Of a stretch of 64,000 nt of DNA, positions 1 through 12,878 are shown one piece after another. The notes under the pieces were generated by a model. That model saw only the letters and a program-made list of their open reading frames with translations, searched no databases and was not told the DNA's origin. This stretch comes from Polyporus tsugae (taxonomy: Eukaryota; Basidiomycota; Agaricomycetes; Polyporales; Polyporaceae): assembly GCA_024305745.1 (NCBI GenBank), contig JAHRBS010000009.1, forward strand, positions 1,364,001 through 1,428,000, given 5' to 3'. The position numbers were made by a program, and so were the translations under genes. Each line of letters begins with the position of its first letter. Position 1 is the first letter of the stretch.

Positions 1-1
1 C

Positions 2-142
2 AGTCGCAACGCCAGCCGAATTGCAAGTGTGCGAGCAGCCTGTGTGCATGATCAGCAGGCAGCGCAGCTTCTACAGCATGAACGCACACGGGAGTTTTTA
101 CGACGGGTGCACGAAACACACAGTGGCGATTTGAATGAGTAG
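2..142 (+). CDS. 3' end of an unidentified gene (partial)
   Basis: An open frame enters from the left edge and ends at TAG 140-142, giving 47 residues. The composition is coding-like and amphipathic: a run rich in Gln, Arg, Glu and Leu (around QQAAQLLQHERTREFLRRV) looks like the end of a helical or coiled-coil segment. No motif identifies the family and the body of the gene lies outside the window. A chance open frame cannot be excluded at this length. Confidence 0.35.
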   Translation, partial: SRNASRIASVRAACVHDQQAAQLLQHERTREFLRRVHETHSGDLNE

Positions 143-906
143 TTACAAGGTACATTACTTGTAAATACTATGCGTGCGCGGACCATCTGCCACCTAACCT
201 CCAAGGCACCTGGTCTTCCTCTTGATGTACAGTGGTATAATAATACCTGCCTTGTTAGGAAGGAGTCGGCGGCGTCGTGGAACGTGCCGCGTGGGCGGAT
301 TGATCGTTGGTAACGGCAAGCACATGGCAGTCGTCGGCAAGGGGAGAGCGCACAATCGGGCGGGAGGGAGCCATTGCCGACGGGAGGCTCTCACTCTGGC
401 CAGTGCTGCCGCGGAGCGGAGCCAGAGTTTCTCATACCAAGACCGTCCACGTGTCAGCGTGGACAGTTTCTCTGGAGCTCGAGTGTCGGGAACTCTGAGC
501 CACTCCAGAGCACTCCGGAGTTTGTCATGTTACCGGGCGGTCCCATATGCGACGTAGCGCGCGATTCATGATCAGAGCATAGTACGTATATTGTACTACA
601 GTACTGGCCGGCGAGAGGGAACAGATCATGTCGTACACAAGACCGCAGTCGACCTACATGCACTTGATACTGAGGATGACGACAAACCTAGCGATACTGT
701 CGGAAATACGGTACTTGAGTATGTATGCAAGTGTAGTGAGAACAAGAGAGTGTACTATTACTCAGGGTATCCAGAACAGATCTAAGTCTATTGCTAAATT
801 AAGCGACATATGCTATTTGCTCGAAGTAGTGTTCGGAGTGTAGCTATGAGTGGGAAGGAAGCGGACAGTAAAAAGGCAAGATCGATTCAGAGACTGTTTT
901 GCGCTG
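143..906. other. Intergenic, no gene seen
   Basis: This stretch lies between the 3' tail at the left edge and the 3' end of the minus-strand SulP gene, so it should hold two converging 3' ends. The short open frames on both strands overlap each other and show no family motif. I see no repeat or RNA gene. Confidence 0.4.
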
Positions 907-3900
907 CTACTGCCTTGTCGCCAGCGCTGTGATGAGGACGTCGTAGTCCAACTTGGCCACTGGAAGAAGCGGACCGACACCGCCTTTGTGAGCCTCGGCC
1001 CTACGCGAGTAACATCAATCAACTCTACTCACCCTTCAAGATTAACCTCGTGAATGCCCGCGCCAGCTCCGGCTTCTGTTGCTGGAGCCGGGCGAGGCTC
1101 TCAGTGGACAGCTTCCAGAGGACCGCAGCCCGCTCCACCACGCACGTCGCGTTCCGTTCGAGTCCGGATAGCATCGAGAGCTCTCCGGCAATCGTTCCGG
1201 GAACCATTGTCTCAACCATCGGCGGTGTTGGGTCGGCAAAATAGTACGTCGCGCGGAGGATTCCAGACTCGACTATGTATAGGCCGTCTGGGGGCTGGTC
1301 TTGGTTCCAGAGCACGGTCCCTTCCGGCACAGACATCCGCTCGAGGTAAGGTATTAATGGCGCATATGTCCCCTGGTCGATGTGCTCGTACGGGGAAAAT
1401 GCGCGGATGAGAGTGTTGAACGGTTCGGGTGCGGGTAATTCCTCGCGCGCAGAATGATCTGCGCAAGCACTGAGTCAGCAACCTATTGGATAAAGGTTTT
1501 ACAAAAGTAGACCTACCACGCGCAATGGTACGCCATCCAGCACTGAGGAGGGCAGCACGTCTGGGACTTTCAACAACAGAGCCAGAAAACGGTATGACGT
1601 CGTCTTGCCGGCCAGGGAGGGCTAGAAGACTGAGGTGAGACCCTTGCGAGACACATCCGAAAGCAGTCTTCACTCACTAACTGCGAGCACCTCCGTCTTC
1701 TGAGCAGTAAACCAGGCACGAAGGTACATGTTTTCCGTCCCTGTACACATGGCGCCGTGGCATCATCAAAATGTGTCAGTTATTTGTGATCGGAGAACTG
1801 CCCAACAAGCTCACATTCCATTGCGTCACTGAACGTCTCGAAGAGTTCGACACCAGCCATCTCGAGCAGCCCGACATTGGTCAGTGCGCGGCCGATGTTG
1901 CTGTCCTCGGTAAAACCGCACAAGACCAGCACAACCCGCTTGCTCGCGAGCAACCGCTGCACCCTTACGAATGCCTCTGCAGCGCTCATGTCAACGCCGG
2001 CAACGAGCGCAAGGTCGAGCACGAGGAAGCGGATAGGTGTCCGGTGCCACGCGTGCTCGTCGAATAGTTGCCGGATCGCCTCTTCGACTTGCGTGATCGT
2101 CCCGAAGAACATGAAGCCCTGCAGGCGAACGATGGTCGTCTGCTTCGACGCTTCGCGGAGGTACGCCCGGTGTGCCCCCGGACGCCGCACAGTGGACATG
2201 ATGCTGTCGCCCGAGTAGAGGGCGCGGATGCTTTGGCGTTGAGAGCTCTGGACGACAAAGAAGAAACCTGCGTAGCGGCACGAACGTTAACACCGAACTT
2301 CCTTACGATTGGGGGTGGGGGGTGACGTACAACTGACGATGATACCGAAGAGGACGCCGATGACGAAGTCCCACACGGTCATGACTATCATGATGCTGAC
2401 GATGGTAATATATTCCATCCAGCTGACGCGATGGCGAGTGTCCCAGAGGGCTTCCTTGACGAGGTCAATGCCGAGGACGAATATGAGCGCACCGACAACC
2501 ATGACCGCTACCCGGCGACGTGTCAGTACCTAGGTTTCTTCTGGAACCAAGGTAGGAGCGTACGAATGAATGAAATAGAGCCAGTTCCAACCAGCAATAA
2601 CATCGTAGTGGTGCCGGCCAACATGAAACCGGAGACGCGCGTGTCGCCGCCGACCCGATAGAATAGCAAGGTGTTCACATAGACAAGATAGTTAGGTCTG
2701 AGTAGGGTATTAGTTGAAAAGCCACCACGGTCAGCGCAACAGAGCTTACACAGTTCCGAGCAGGCCAGCAAGCAAATTCGAGTAGCCGTGTGCAACGAGC
2801 TCCTTGTCCGTGTTGACATCGTGATCTAAGGATACAGCTAAAAGCATAATCAGTCTTCGATTTCTCACTCTGCTTGTGGAGTGCACTTACCCAGCGCCGG
2901 AACGTTCAATGGCGGATGCAGAATGTTGAAGAACAACCTGTGGACGTCAACCGTCAGCACTACTTCCTCATTTTGGAGGATGGTCGTTGACGCCTCACAG
3001 AGCAAATTGAGTTGGCATGACGGACCAAAAGGCCGTCCAGCTCATCAAGTTGAAATCTAGCCGCGTTCAGTAAGGACCTAAGTTGAGACGGCACGTAGCA
3101 TCTGCGTTACCAAAGAGGGTGTAGAAGTGCCACCATGGCTCGCGCGACGTGCCCATGTCGAATAACCAGCCAGCCGTCCGGAGACGGTGGAGATTGATCC
3201 CGGCAACTGCAACGACAACATAAAACACTGCGGGGATGATACAAAAATCTGAACAGAGGGCATCTGGATCAGAACTTCCAACTAAAACTAGAAGAGACGT
3301 GCTGACATATAGGGAAGATAAGCTGGTGATCCCACTTATGTGTGATCACGCGCAGGAGCGCAGCAAGACAAAACGCTGGAAGCCATAAGATGACATTTCC
3401 AACGTTGAGAAAAAGGTACTTGAGCGTCTCCAGGGAAAGCGAAAAGTCATCGTCGGACATCCTTGTGCTCACGGTGAGACTATGTGGGAAGTCATGAGAT
3501 ATTCCACATCATTATGGACGGGGACACTGACCCTGTGATCATCAAGAATACGCCGACGCCCCCTATACAGCTAAGCATCTTCTGAGTACGAAGCATGGCG
3601 TCCGGCAAAGAAATTGGCCTACCCAACTAGGATGTGACGGGGGAAGAAGCCGATCAAAGTTCCTAGACGTAACGCTCCCAGCATGAAGAAGGTTAAACCT
3701 AAGATCCCCGGTCAGCAGGCAATGAAAACACGTAAACTGGAAACTCTCTCATACCGGTGAGAATGGATGAGAAGGCGAATGCAACCATCGTCGTTGCGAT
3801 CACAGCACGAGGGTTGTCCTCTCCTATCTCCGACGCAATTCCATTGGCGATGAGGTGGAAGAACGGCTGTAATGCACCGTCAGCCGAGCGGGAATGCAGA

Positions 3901-5225
3901 TCCCACCAATGAACTCTAGTAGAAACTTACCACGACTTCAATCATCATGCTCCCGTTTGCCCCTGCAAATCCGCTCGCCCCGGCCGAGTATATGAGCTGA
4001 GAGACAATGGCGCTTTGGAGGGTCATGTTAGGAACATTCAAACGGCATAAGCATCGTCACTGACGTTACGAAGAACATCGATACACCGACACCACCAAGG
4101 TGTTCAAAGACACCCGCAGCGGGGAAAATGATCATACCATCTGCACAGGTCCTTGTCAACACTGAACCACGCAAACGCACCACAACGTCAGGCACTCACA
4201 TGAGATGCCGTCCAAAATGTTCAGCAGCGTGCCCAGGATGACTGCAGGGATCGACGTCAAGGCATCTTTCGCAACGGGCCCAGACTGCTTTGCGATCCGG
4301 AAGCCGAAGTCCTTGACCACGCCTCGCGCGCTCCGTTTCCCAATAGGCTCTGGCTGCGAGTCTCCATTGGTACGGTATGTCCGATGATTCCCCTCGAGGT
4401 CCGCCAGTAGTGGCACGTTCTCGTCTGAAGACTCCCGCGCCGTTTCCTCCTCGGCATGTGAGACGGCCCTGGACGTCACCGACTGTTCACGCACCGTGGA
4501 CAGCGTTCTCGCCATCCATGCCGGCCGCTCCGTTGTCGGCGTCGGTTCCTGTGAGTCCACAACAGGCGAGGGTGCGGCTGAGCGAATCTCCTCGTCGTGG
4601 CGTGCGAGAAGGAGGGACAATGCGGACGGCTGGGGCGTCCCCGAGTGAGCGCGCGGTGTCATGGCGCCAGCACCTTGTGTGGAAAGCGTAGAGGTGGACG
4701 CCTCGAGGTCGCTAGCGTCTTCAGCATGCCTGAAGGAGATCACGGAGGATGCAGCAGACTGGGGCGGGAGGTCCGTGGCGTGCGCGTGCGGGGGGCTGGA
4801 AGCGAGGTCGGGGAAGATGAACGCGTCTGAGTCCGTGTCCTGGGAGCGCGAGGGCTCGGTGCTGGAGCGCGTGCTCAGTGGGATGCTAGAGATCACCATC
4901 GTGCTGTTGCGGATAGTGTTCTGAGAGTGGAGGGCGAAGGAGGCATGTCGAGGGTGTGCAGGGCGAGGGCTGGTGGCGAGATAGCTTCGAGGGCCAAGCA
5001 ACCTGGGGGCATCCGTGATCAGAAGACCCGATGGCGTTCGGTGAAGATATTCGCGACAGAACCAAGAACATACCCTGAACGCGAAGGGGGTGAACCGCTT
5101 TGCAGTCGCAAAAGCACTTCGATATCGCGTGCGCTGGGCGCGCCTCCATCTTCGGTGTGCACAGGAGAGACGGCTGACATGATGGGCGTAACGTCCAGTG
5201 GCTCTGCAGGGGGATTTCGCGGCAT
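907..5225 (-). CDS. SulP/SLC26-type transporter with STAS and cyclic-nucleotide-binding domains, probably vacuolar
   Basis: Multi-exon membrane transporter. From the N-terminus: a long Ser/Pro-rich cytosolic region (exon 1 from ATG 5225, 71 nt intron 5003-5073, then on to about 4200); the hydrophobic SulP core in small exons between about 4200 and 2290 (e.g. the segment with [20 protein letters not shown]); a STAS domain (about 2260-1780, with [20 protein letters not shown]); and a C-terminal cyclic-nucleotide-binding-like domain (about 1460-907, with [14 protein letters not shown] and [13 protein letters not shown]). An in-frame TAG at 1025-1027 is best read as intronic: a 73 nt intron (960-1032) leads to a final exon ending at TAG 907-909 that completes the last helix. 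This SulP-STAS-CNB order is known in fungal vacuolar proteins such as yeast YGR125W/Vsb1, implicated in vacuolar basic amino acid storage; the substrate here is inferred only. It is divergent from the RhoGEF gene across 783 bp. Confidence 0.85.
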
Positions 5226-6008
5226 TATGGGAGGAGTGTGCGGGGCATTGAGCTCGCCAGGAAGGCGATGGAAGACGACAAGCGTCGGGAGAGAGTACCA
5301 GCGATGGTGGCGGAATTCAAAGTCGGCTAGATAAGAAGCTGATCTCTTCAACTTTGATCACGGCTGGCCGCAGCGGTCCCTGAAGACAACTGCAATGAGA
5401 CAGGCACATGCACAGGTATGAGGTATTAACGTTGTTGTGGACTTGCAATGTGCAGTGAAGCGGAAAGGGGAGAAGGAGTCTTCGACGTGCTCAAGCGCGT
5501 TGGGCCACGGAATATCCTACTTTAGTCTAGACTGAAAAATGATCGGTACTTATTCCAGATGTCGCACACTCCAGCTCTGACCAAACTGACTATCGGCAAA
5601 ACACAATCAGCAGCTGCTCATAAGTTTTGCGTCCCGACATTGACGTTACAAGTACTTGAACGATCCACTGATCTGAGGAATGTCCTGCAGACATCAATAT
5701 TTTACTTTGCAGTAGCAATGACATCATCATAACTACGGACTTGTAGCGGACTTAACGGACGTAGGGACGAATAATCAGATTCACATAAATGATACAGTTC
5801 CACTGATTAAACATGGATAGTCCCTTTAGTGGATATACGGGCGGGATTGATCAATGAATTGATGGATTAAATGATGGTAAGGTGCCATAATATGTGGGTA
5901 TTACCTGCCCTTCTCAACCTTCACTGCGGTGTCACTAACTTGATCAGGTCATGAACTTGAATATTTTCCGTCACCTCCTGCTCCGCATTCTTGTCTTCGA
6001 CTTGCGCA
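5226..6008. promoter_or_regulatory. Shared upstream region of the divergent SulP and RhoGEF genes
   Basis: These 783 bp separate the start codons of two divergently transcribed genes, so both promoters must lie here. The middle is visibly more AT-rich than the flanks (e.g. 5680-5900). I see no convincing TATA box for either gene and no repeat. An open minus-strand frame extends upstream of the SulP ATG at 5225 but has no further ATG. Confidence 0.5.
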
Positions 6009-9000
6009 ATGCCTTTTGGTCGGTCTAATACTCGTAAAAAATCTCGCTCTCCAGCTATCGGCAGCCCAACAGTATTCGTCTCTCAATCTTCCCGCCCGCC
6101 TACATTCCTTCCACCTTCGCATTACGCTGCCGCCGCTGGTTTACCCTACCCGAGACCATCTCGCGAGCCAGTGAAGGATGACTCTTCTGTACTGTCGTAC
6201 TCAACGCAACCACCCGCCGAGGAGACACCTGCCGTGGAGTCGTCGGAATCACAGACGTCGCAGTCGAGCACGATGGGAAGACTCATGCGAAGGGTGTCTA
6301 GTAAGCGTTTTACCGTTTCTCTTACACGCTCCGAGTCTAGGACGGAGAGGGAGATGGACTCGGCAGAGCATCACAACAGCCAATTCGCAGACATCCCCCT
6401 CCTCGAAACCCACCTCCTCCCCTCTCTGAAGGACACTGTCGACCGGATGACGCAGTCTCCACACCCTCGGTCGGATAACGGAGGTTCTCCCGATCCGCAT
6501 TCGACGCCTTCCTCCCGCTCGTCGACATCACGCCGAAGACGCGAAGACAGAAAGACGTCTCCAACCATGTCGTCGTTACCTCCCCCCGTCGCCCACACAT
6601 CACGTGGCACAGGTGAACTGAACACGGCGACCGGCATCCCGCGATTTACGCCTGCACCCTCTCCCGGTCCGAAGTCGGTCTTGAAGTCGCCTGCGCGCCG
6701 CAACACGCCCACACAGAGTCTAACTCAACCGAGTCGTAGCAGGGTTGACCAGCCCAGTTCGTCCCGCGGTATATACTCCGGCTCCGAGACAAACGTACGT
6801 ACTTCCCCATCACAGGTTTCCACCCCTCACCGTTGTGTGACAGTCGGACGAAGGCAACTCGCTTTCCAACCGTCCACGTCCCGGGAAGCTGCCCGTCTCC
6901 TCTATCCCGACACCCAGAACACCAACGGCGCTCCAGAAGCTGCGTGCCAAGACAAAACCCAAGTCAAATCCTGGCACTCCTCTTCAAAACCCGAACAGCG
7001 CCGTGTTTGCCACACCCCAACCATCTCGTACCGCCCTATCGCCATTCGTACAGACCTCCTTGCCGCGTCCCAAGATCACTAGGTTCCACAACCTCCCCGC
7101 CAACGACAGCGGTTCCGAACTCGCGCGGAAGGTGGATCGGACCCTCTCTCCCGGCCGGCTAGTCGTGACGAACGCGATCGTCGTCCCTAGTTCTTCCGAG
7201 AGCGAAGACAGCATATCCGTTGATCGACGGCCTCATTGGAGTTCTCCAAGAAGTCATCCGACCGCAACGCCCCTGGTGGACAGGACCCCGCGGAGTACGT
7301 CGCAGCAGAGGTCCAAGATGCCCCTTCCCCGCGGTGGCGCAACCCCCCTTCGCGGACAGACTCGTGCCAGTGTCGGCCTGGGTTTGAACGTCGATGGTGT
7401 GGAGGTTGACGGCCGGGGCGTGAAGCGGTCTTCTAGCAGTTCGGACGAGGAGGCGATCTACGACAAGTACTCTGACAGCTCGCTAATGGATGAACCTGTT
7501 CTTTTTGCCGGTACCGAGGACGACGACGAGAGCATCTACGACGCCAATATCCCCCCGGGCTTCACTCAGCGGAATCGATGTTCTATACACTACGCTGAGG
7601 GTGATCTTGACAGACGACGCGAAGAGGCGCTCAAGGGGCTTGTGGACGGCTTTCACCGTGACTACCGTAGGAGCACCGGGACTAACCCGAGATCAAGTAT
7701 GGCGCAGAGCTCGGGGGGCGCCGACTACGATGTCCAGGGAGTGGCAATCAGCGACTCGACGGAGATGCATATCGGACACAGCTCTGGTTCGGACTCACGT
7801 GGCTCACGCACTCAAGAGGATTGGGAAGAAGAGTCCGCGTATTCGGATGAAGACGGTCGCGAGACGAAGATACCCGGCAGAGCGACCCGTTCTCTACGAC
7901 ATACAAGCACTCGGCATTCGTGGAAACGCCCTACTAGCGCAATGGCTTTGCGGGAGAGTATCTATCTGGAGCAGCACGGTCAGCCAGCAATAACCCTTTT
8001 AGACTCTGATAGTCGTCGACGCTCTGTGACTCCGACATTTCCTGGCGCGTCTCCTCGTTCTAGGTCTCCAAGAGCTGGCACGAAGTCACCTCAGTCGATG
8101 TCCCCTCTCCCTGAAGCGACGTCTCATGAAGCTCGTACTCGGGCTGCGGATTCTCGTGCATCTGGCAACCACAGGCGTAGACTGTCTCGGCGGATGTCTG
8201 TTTCTGTTCGTCGCGACAATCCAAGTTTCAAGAGTCCTTCTCCGCCAGAGTCTGGGTCCGATACGTTCTCTCCCTGCCCTGTGCCTAGTTTTTCGGAAAC
8301 TAGTGATGATGCAAGCCTACGCGACGAGCGTCTGGCTTTCGGCATACCAGACTCGTTGTCATTCTGTGGTAGCAGCGTCAGTCTGGAAGAGGACGAGTCG
8401 GTCAGGCCTCCATGGTCGAGGATGAATAGCACGACTTCCACAACCTCAAAGCGCACCCGTCAGCGCGCCGACAGCAACGCGTCGGACGGCGGATGGAGAC
8501 ACCACCACCAGAAGTTCAGCAAGGAGCTCAGCAGGGGCGCGTCTGCACTTTTCGAGACGCTGACATCGAAGGTGGTGAAGTCCAACGGTCGACAGGCTCG
8601 CGCCCAACCCGAACGACAGGAAACCAGTCGAGAGCAAGAAAGGACGCCGGTTGCGGAGATGAAACCCTGGGCAACTCGGAATGCGTCGACTTGGTCTCCT
8701 CGTCTTAATTCTGGTCCTGAGGCTCCTGCTGATCCTCTGCCCAGTTCTGCGCGGCGCTATCTGGAATCTACTACTGAGCCTTCCTGTTCTAGTCTGGGAT
8801 CTGTCTACGAGGAGCTTTCTACGCCTGCTGCCCCCGTTGTTCGTGGGGATCCTCCTGCGGCCCCAATTGTACAAGGTCGTACGCGGGATGGCATCGGCTC
8901 CTGGAGGTCTACCCTTGCTCCAGGCGTGTTCAGCTCTCTAAGCATACAGTTCGGCGCAATGGAGATGGAACGGCAGGAAGTTATCCACGAGCTGGTCACC

Positions 9001-10821
9001 TTCGACAGGGAGTTCGTGAAGTCCTCCCGGCACGTCATCCGCGCTTACTTCCTGCCCTTGCGCACGCGCGACTCCCGTGCGTGGCTCCCTGGCATACCGC
9101 CGGACATGGCGAGGCTCTTCGACTGGCTAGAGGACATCGTCAACCTACACGCGGCGATCTCGCGCGCACTCGCTCCGCTCGTCGTGGTGTGGAAGGAAGG
9201 GATGGTCGTTGAGCGCGTGGCAGGGACGCTGAGAGGATTCGTTCCGCAGCTCGAGATTTACATGCCGTATCTTGTGAAGCTAGGGAGCGCGAAGGCGGCG
9301 TTGAAATGGTACGTTGAGAGGGACGAGGGTGTGTTCGGAGAGTACCTCAGGATGAAGGCGAGCGAGGCACCGGAGACGGACGGCGAGGGCGCGCTAGAGA
9401 GGTTGGTCAGGGAGCCTAGCTCGAGGCTCGACAAGTATGTTGAGCTGTTTCAGGTGTGTCCTACCCTCCTTGCGGTATCTGGGATAATGCGCCTGATTGA
9501 CCTGGGCTTTAGCGTATCTGTGACGCGACGCCACGAGACCACCCTGACTATCTTTCCTCCCTCTCGCTGCTCCATTCGACACATATGGCGGTGCGCGTCA
9601 TGGAAGAAGTCAAAGCGCGAGAGGAAGAGTACGACTTCGTGAAAGACCTCGCCAGGCGTATTGACGGGTTGTCGAGTACGGTACCCCTGGCTAGACGTGC
9701 GCGTCGGCTTCTCTGGTACGGCACCTTGTTATATCCCGAAGCCACCGCGGCCGGTACGCCGAAAGTAGTCGCCAAGCCGCCGGGGTCTCCTCTTAACCCA
9801 AACGTGCTACGGAGTCCGAGGGGCAACAAACTAACTCGATCGCCAGCCCAACGAGGCTCGAAGCTTGCCACGGCGGTACGGGACTGGGACAAGCGTCGCT
9901 CACAACGAGGCTCTATCTCCTCTTCTCAGTCCTCCTTGCTCTCCGTGCAGACTCCGGACGTGACCCCTTCGACGTCCTCCGCTTCTGAACTGGCGACTCC
10001 ACGGTCGGGCCAGCGTCTTCCTGGGTTCGATCTCCTAGGGCGGTCTGGTCTCCGGGTACACGATGCGCCGAAGCCGAGTCAGGAGCTGCGCCAAATTCTG
10101 AGTGGGAATCGTTTGGGAGACGATCATCCGGAGCGCACGCGGGATAGGATGTTCAAGGTTATGGTCTTCACCGACGTCATCGTGCTGACGACAGCGCTGC
10201 CGGCGACGGCCAGAGCACAATCGAACGATGAAGAACGGATGGATAGGTGTCGCCTTCTGGACGGGCTGGGACTCTCCAGGGTGCTTGACTTCGCTGAAAG
10301 TGGTATGTGAGGCCGATTTGACTCCACGCTCGACTGCTCAGTCTAACTTCCACTTAGATGCAGGTCTGAGTCTGACTTTGATTCCGGTCAGGTCAGAACA
10401 GCTCGACACTGGTCTCATTGCAGACGACACCCGCGTCGCTCCAGTCACTCTTTGTTTCCCAGCAGGAACTGCCGGCGGAGAACGCCAGCGGCTCTTGGAC
10501 GGATTGCGCAAATGCCAGCACCACACGTTCCGCTCGCTGTCGATGCCCACGCTGCCTGGGACTTTGATGGAAGACCTCGAGATCGACACGCGCCAGTCGC
10601 TCGTCGGCATCCTCTCTTCTGGTCTGCCGCTGCCGAAGAGCCCCTCGATCCAGTTCGAAGAAGCGCAGAAGGGCCCGCGAAGAGACGTGGCGGACGGCGA
10701 GCGCGAGGAGCGTGGGTGGTGGACGCTGAGGTTCCACCAGGTGCTGCGGGAGCTGCAGAGGGAGGAAACACATCTGCCGTTCTTCGTGCCAGGACCCTCC
10801 GGTGCGGGCATGGTCCAGTGA
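6009..10821 (+). CDS. Dbl-homology / pleckstrin-homology protein (Rho-family GEF)
   Basis: Four exons give a frame-consistent model: 6009-6794, 6844-9453, 9513-10302 and 10358-10821, with introns of 49, 59 and 55 nt, encoding 1,549 aa. The first ~950 residues are Ser/Pro/Arg-rich, low-complexity and presumably disordered, with acidic patches. A DH domain begins near residue 970 (VIHELVTFDREFVKSSRHVI) and continues through LVREPSSRLDKYVELF and RDHPDYLSSLSLL to VMEEVKAREEEYDFVKDLAR. A degenerate PH-like region follows near residue 1345 (MFKVMVFTDVIVLTTAL). DH domains exchange GDP for GTP on Rho, Rac or Cdc42 GTPases and the PH region usually supports membrane or GTPase binding, so a role in polarity or actin signalling is inferred. 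Which GTPase it acts on cannot be told. The start is the first ATG in the frame that joins the later exons. Confidence 0.85.
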
Positions 10822-11142
10822 CGATCTGCATGTTATCCAATATGTACTTTGAGATGTGTCTTCGTACTGTCGGACAGTAAGATTTATCCGGTATTTTTAT
10901 TTATTTCTCCCTTCCATTCGATTCTCCCCTTCAAGCTGCACATGTCGAGGCGGAGGTACGCGAAATATGATATTTGAACCTGCTGATCGTGTGTTTCAGT
11001 AGGTAGTAGCGCGGTCAGAAAGAGGTACCGTGTTATTCTTTCGAATTCTTGTCTCTTAACCTCTCTGATGCATATGTGACACAGGGGGCCCTTGAGCGTG
11101 AGAGTTTTAGTTCCACCACCATGGTAAAAACTCAACGCGAAC
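10822..11142. other. Intergenic, no gene seen
   Basis: This short AT-richer stretch follows the RhoGEF stop codon and precedes the methyltransferase relic. It probably contains the RhoGEF 3' UTR. No open frame or repeat here is convincing. Confidence 0.4.
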
Positions 11143-11409
11143 ATGATTGTCGGATCGCAGGCAGGGGCGCCGCATAATGGCGTTCGCGTCATTACTCGAG
11201 CCCCGGATCACAGTCCCCGAGCCACTTTCCCTGCACTCTCGCAGTTCTGCCACTCCCCGGAAAGCTGGGCTGAGCTGTGGGACGGAGAGGTCTTCGAAAA
11301 AGGGAGCGTAAAGGTTGAGGCGACCCTCGTCAAACCAGACGACGCTCTGGAGGACCTTCCTGACTATTACGGTCTGTACTTCCATCACGAGGTTGTGAAC
11401 GCGTTCACG
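11143..11409 (+). pseudogene. C-terminal relic of a methyltransferase gene
   Basis: The translated segment around FCHSPESWAELWDGEVFEKG and SVKVEATL closely resembles the last ~80 residues of the intact methyltransferase downstream (FLHSPESWTALWDGEVFAKG). Similarity starts abruptly at a MIVGSQAG segment, which aligns with the SIIAG part of the intact protein, and fades after DYYGLYFHHEVV. There is no N-terminal half, no SAM-binding motif and no plausible start. It is read as a truncated duplicate in the same orientation about 550 bp upstream of its relative. The strong match and preserved frame suggest it is not ancient or is still under some constraint; expression is unknown. Confidence 0.7.
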
Positions 11410-11606
11410 TTAACGTTCCCGGTACCATCTACACATACATACAGTACATACCCGTCTAGCATATAGCTCTGTTTCCGCAATAAGGATTCAGGGCTAAAGA
11501 TATGCAAGGCACACTCAGGCTGTCCCCTTCTCACGTCCGGGTAATGATGCCGTGTGCAATAACCGGAGGATGCGGCCGAACTCATAGGTCCGCCGCCAGG
11601 GCATGA

Positions 11607-11614
11607 ATATATAC
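11607..11614 (+). promoter_or_regulatory. Probable TATA box of the methyltransferase gene
   Basis: An ATATATAC motif lies about 80 bp upstream of the ATG at 11691, a usual spacing for a fungal TATA element. The call rests on motif and position only. Confidence 0.35.
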
Positions 11615-11690
11615 AGGAGTCGCACTTCATTGCCAACCATCCAAGAAACGTATCCTCTTGTTACTCACATATTCCCTTCAACTGGTCATC

Positions 11691-12878
11691 ATGGCTACCA
11701 GTGCATCTAACGACGTTAGCCCAAAGCCGTGGAAGCGGGATGCCAACGCCTTCCCCCTCGATGAGAGGATGTTCACGCTTCTTCGTGAGCAGGACCTAGA
11801 GCTCATCAAAACGTACACGGGAATTCAGGATCACGAGCAACTCAAGGCGCACATCATAGCCATTCAGGAGGAAGCGTATCCGGTACGCTTTTACGAGTCA
11901 ATTTCCCGGTACTAGATCTGCTTACACTTTGTCCGACTGGACAGGTCATGCCCTACCAGTGCATTCGATACTTCTCCTTTGCGGCGTACGTGCATCAGTA
12001 GCCTCTTGAACGAGCTACAAGGAGTAACTCGGAGTATCCACAGTTCGAGGATGAATAGAATCCCGAACTACGATCACATACTGAAGTTAGCTAAGGAGCG
12101 CGAAGGCGCAATCTTCCTCGATGTAGGCGCCTGCTGTGGGTGTTGAAATCACACCGATTCCGATCACAGAACTCACGTATTTTGCTAACAGTCGGCACCG
12201 ACCTGCGGAAGGTAGTCTCAGACGGGTGGGACGTGAAGAATGTCGTAGCTACGGACATCAACTCAGGTCTGAATTGATCCTCCCTTCCATCCCCGTCCCC
12301 GTCCCCATCCCCTGCTGTGACATTCGCTCACGCCTACTGCCACAGAATTTTGGGCCATGGGCCACAAGCTCTTCCACACGACCCCTGCATCGTTCCTAGC
12401 GCCGTTCGTTCCCGGAAATGCCCTGACCGACGAGCACCTCCAAACATTCCCGATCCTCCTAACCGGCGGCTCCGCAGTGGACGCCCCACGCCCAGACCTC
12501 TCCTCGCTGACCTCGCTCAACCCTCTGCGTGGGCATGTCTCCGCGATCCACGTTGCGAACGTCTTCCACCTCTTCTCAGAGCACGAGCAGCTCCGCCTCG
12601 CCCGCGGACTCGCCGGGCTGCTCTCCCCCGCGGCGGGCTCGATCATCGCAGGCTGGCATATGGGCGGGAAGGAGAAGGGCGAGAAGACCATCGTGCGAGG
12701 GACGGACGAGAGCACGTTCACGCAGTTCCTGCACTCGCCGGAGAGCTGGACGGCGCTCTGGGACGGGGAGGTGTTCGCGAAAGGGGTGGTGAAGGTGGAT
12801 GCCGCCTTGGTCTATTACAAGAACGAGTATGTGGACCGCGAGTTCTTCTTCCTGCGGTGGTCCGTGATCAGGTTGTGA
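11691..12878 (+). CDS. SAM-dependent methyltransferase of the fungal natural-product type
   Basis: Five exons (11691-11882, 11945-11985, 12044-12135, 12192-12266, 12346-12878) join in phase and encode 310 aa. The SAM-binding glycine motif is DVGACFGTDLRKVVSDGW, assembled across the third intron with a GTGGGT donor at 12136. A post-I acidic residue follows in VVATDIN, then LTSLNPLRGHVSAIHVANVF and a C-terminal FLHSPESWTALWDGEVFAKG. This architecture matches fungal small-molecule methyltransferases that sit in terpenoid and meroterpenoid pathways, but the acceptor substrate cannot be inferred. The protein has no signal peptide and should be cytosolic. A truncated copy of its C-terminus lies just upstream. 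The nearest possible pathway partner is the P450 at 17.7-19.9 kb, with the ZIP gene in between. Confidence 0.82.

Noticed and set aside
1025..1336. SulP gene ending at the stop 1025-1027
   Set aside because: The stop lies within a consensus donor, and a downstream exon in the right phase completes the domain.
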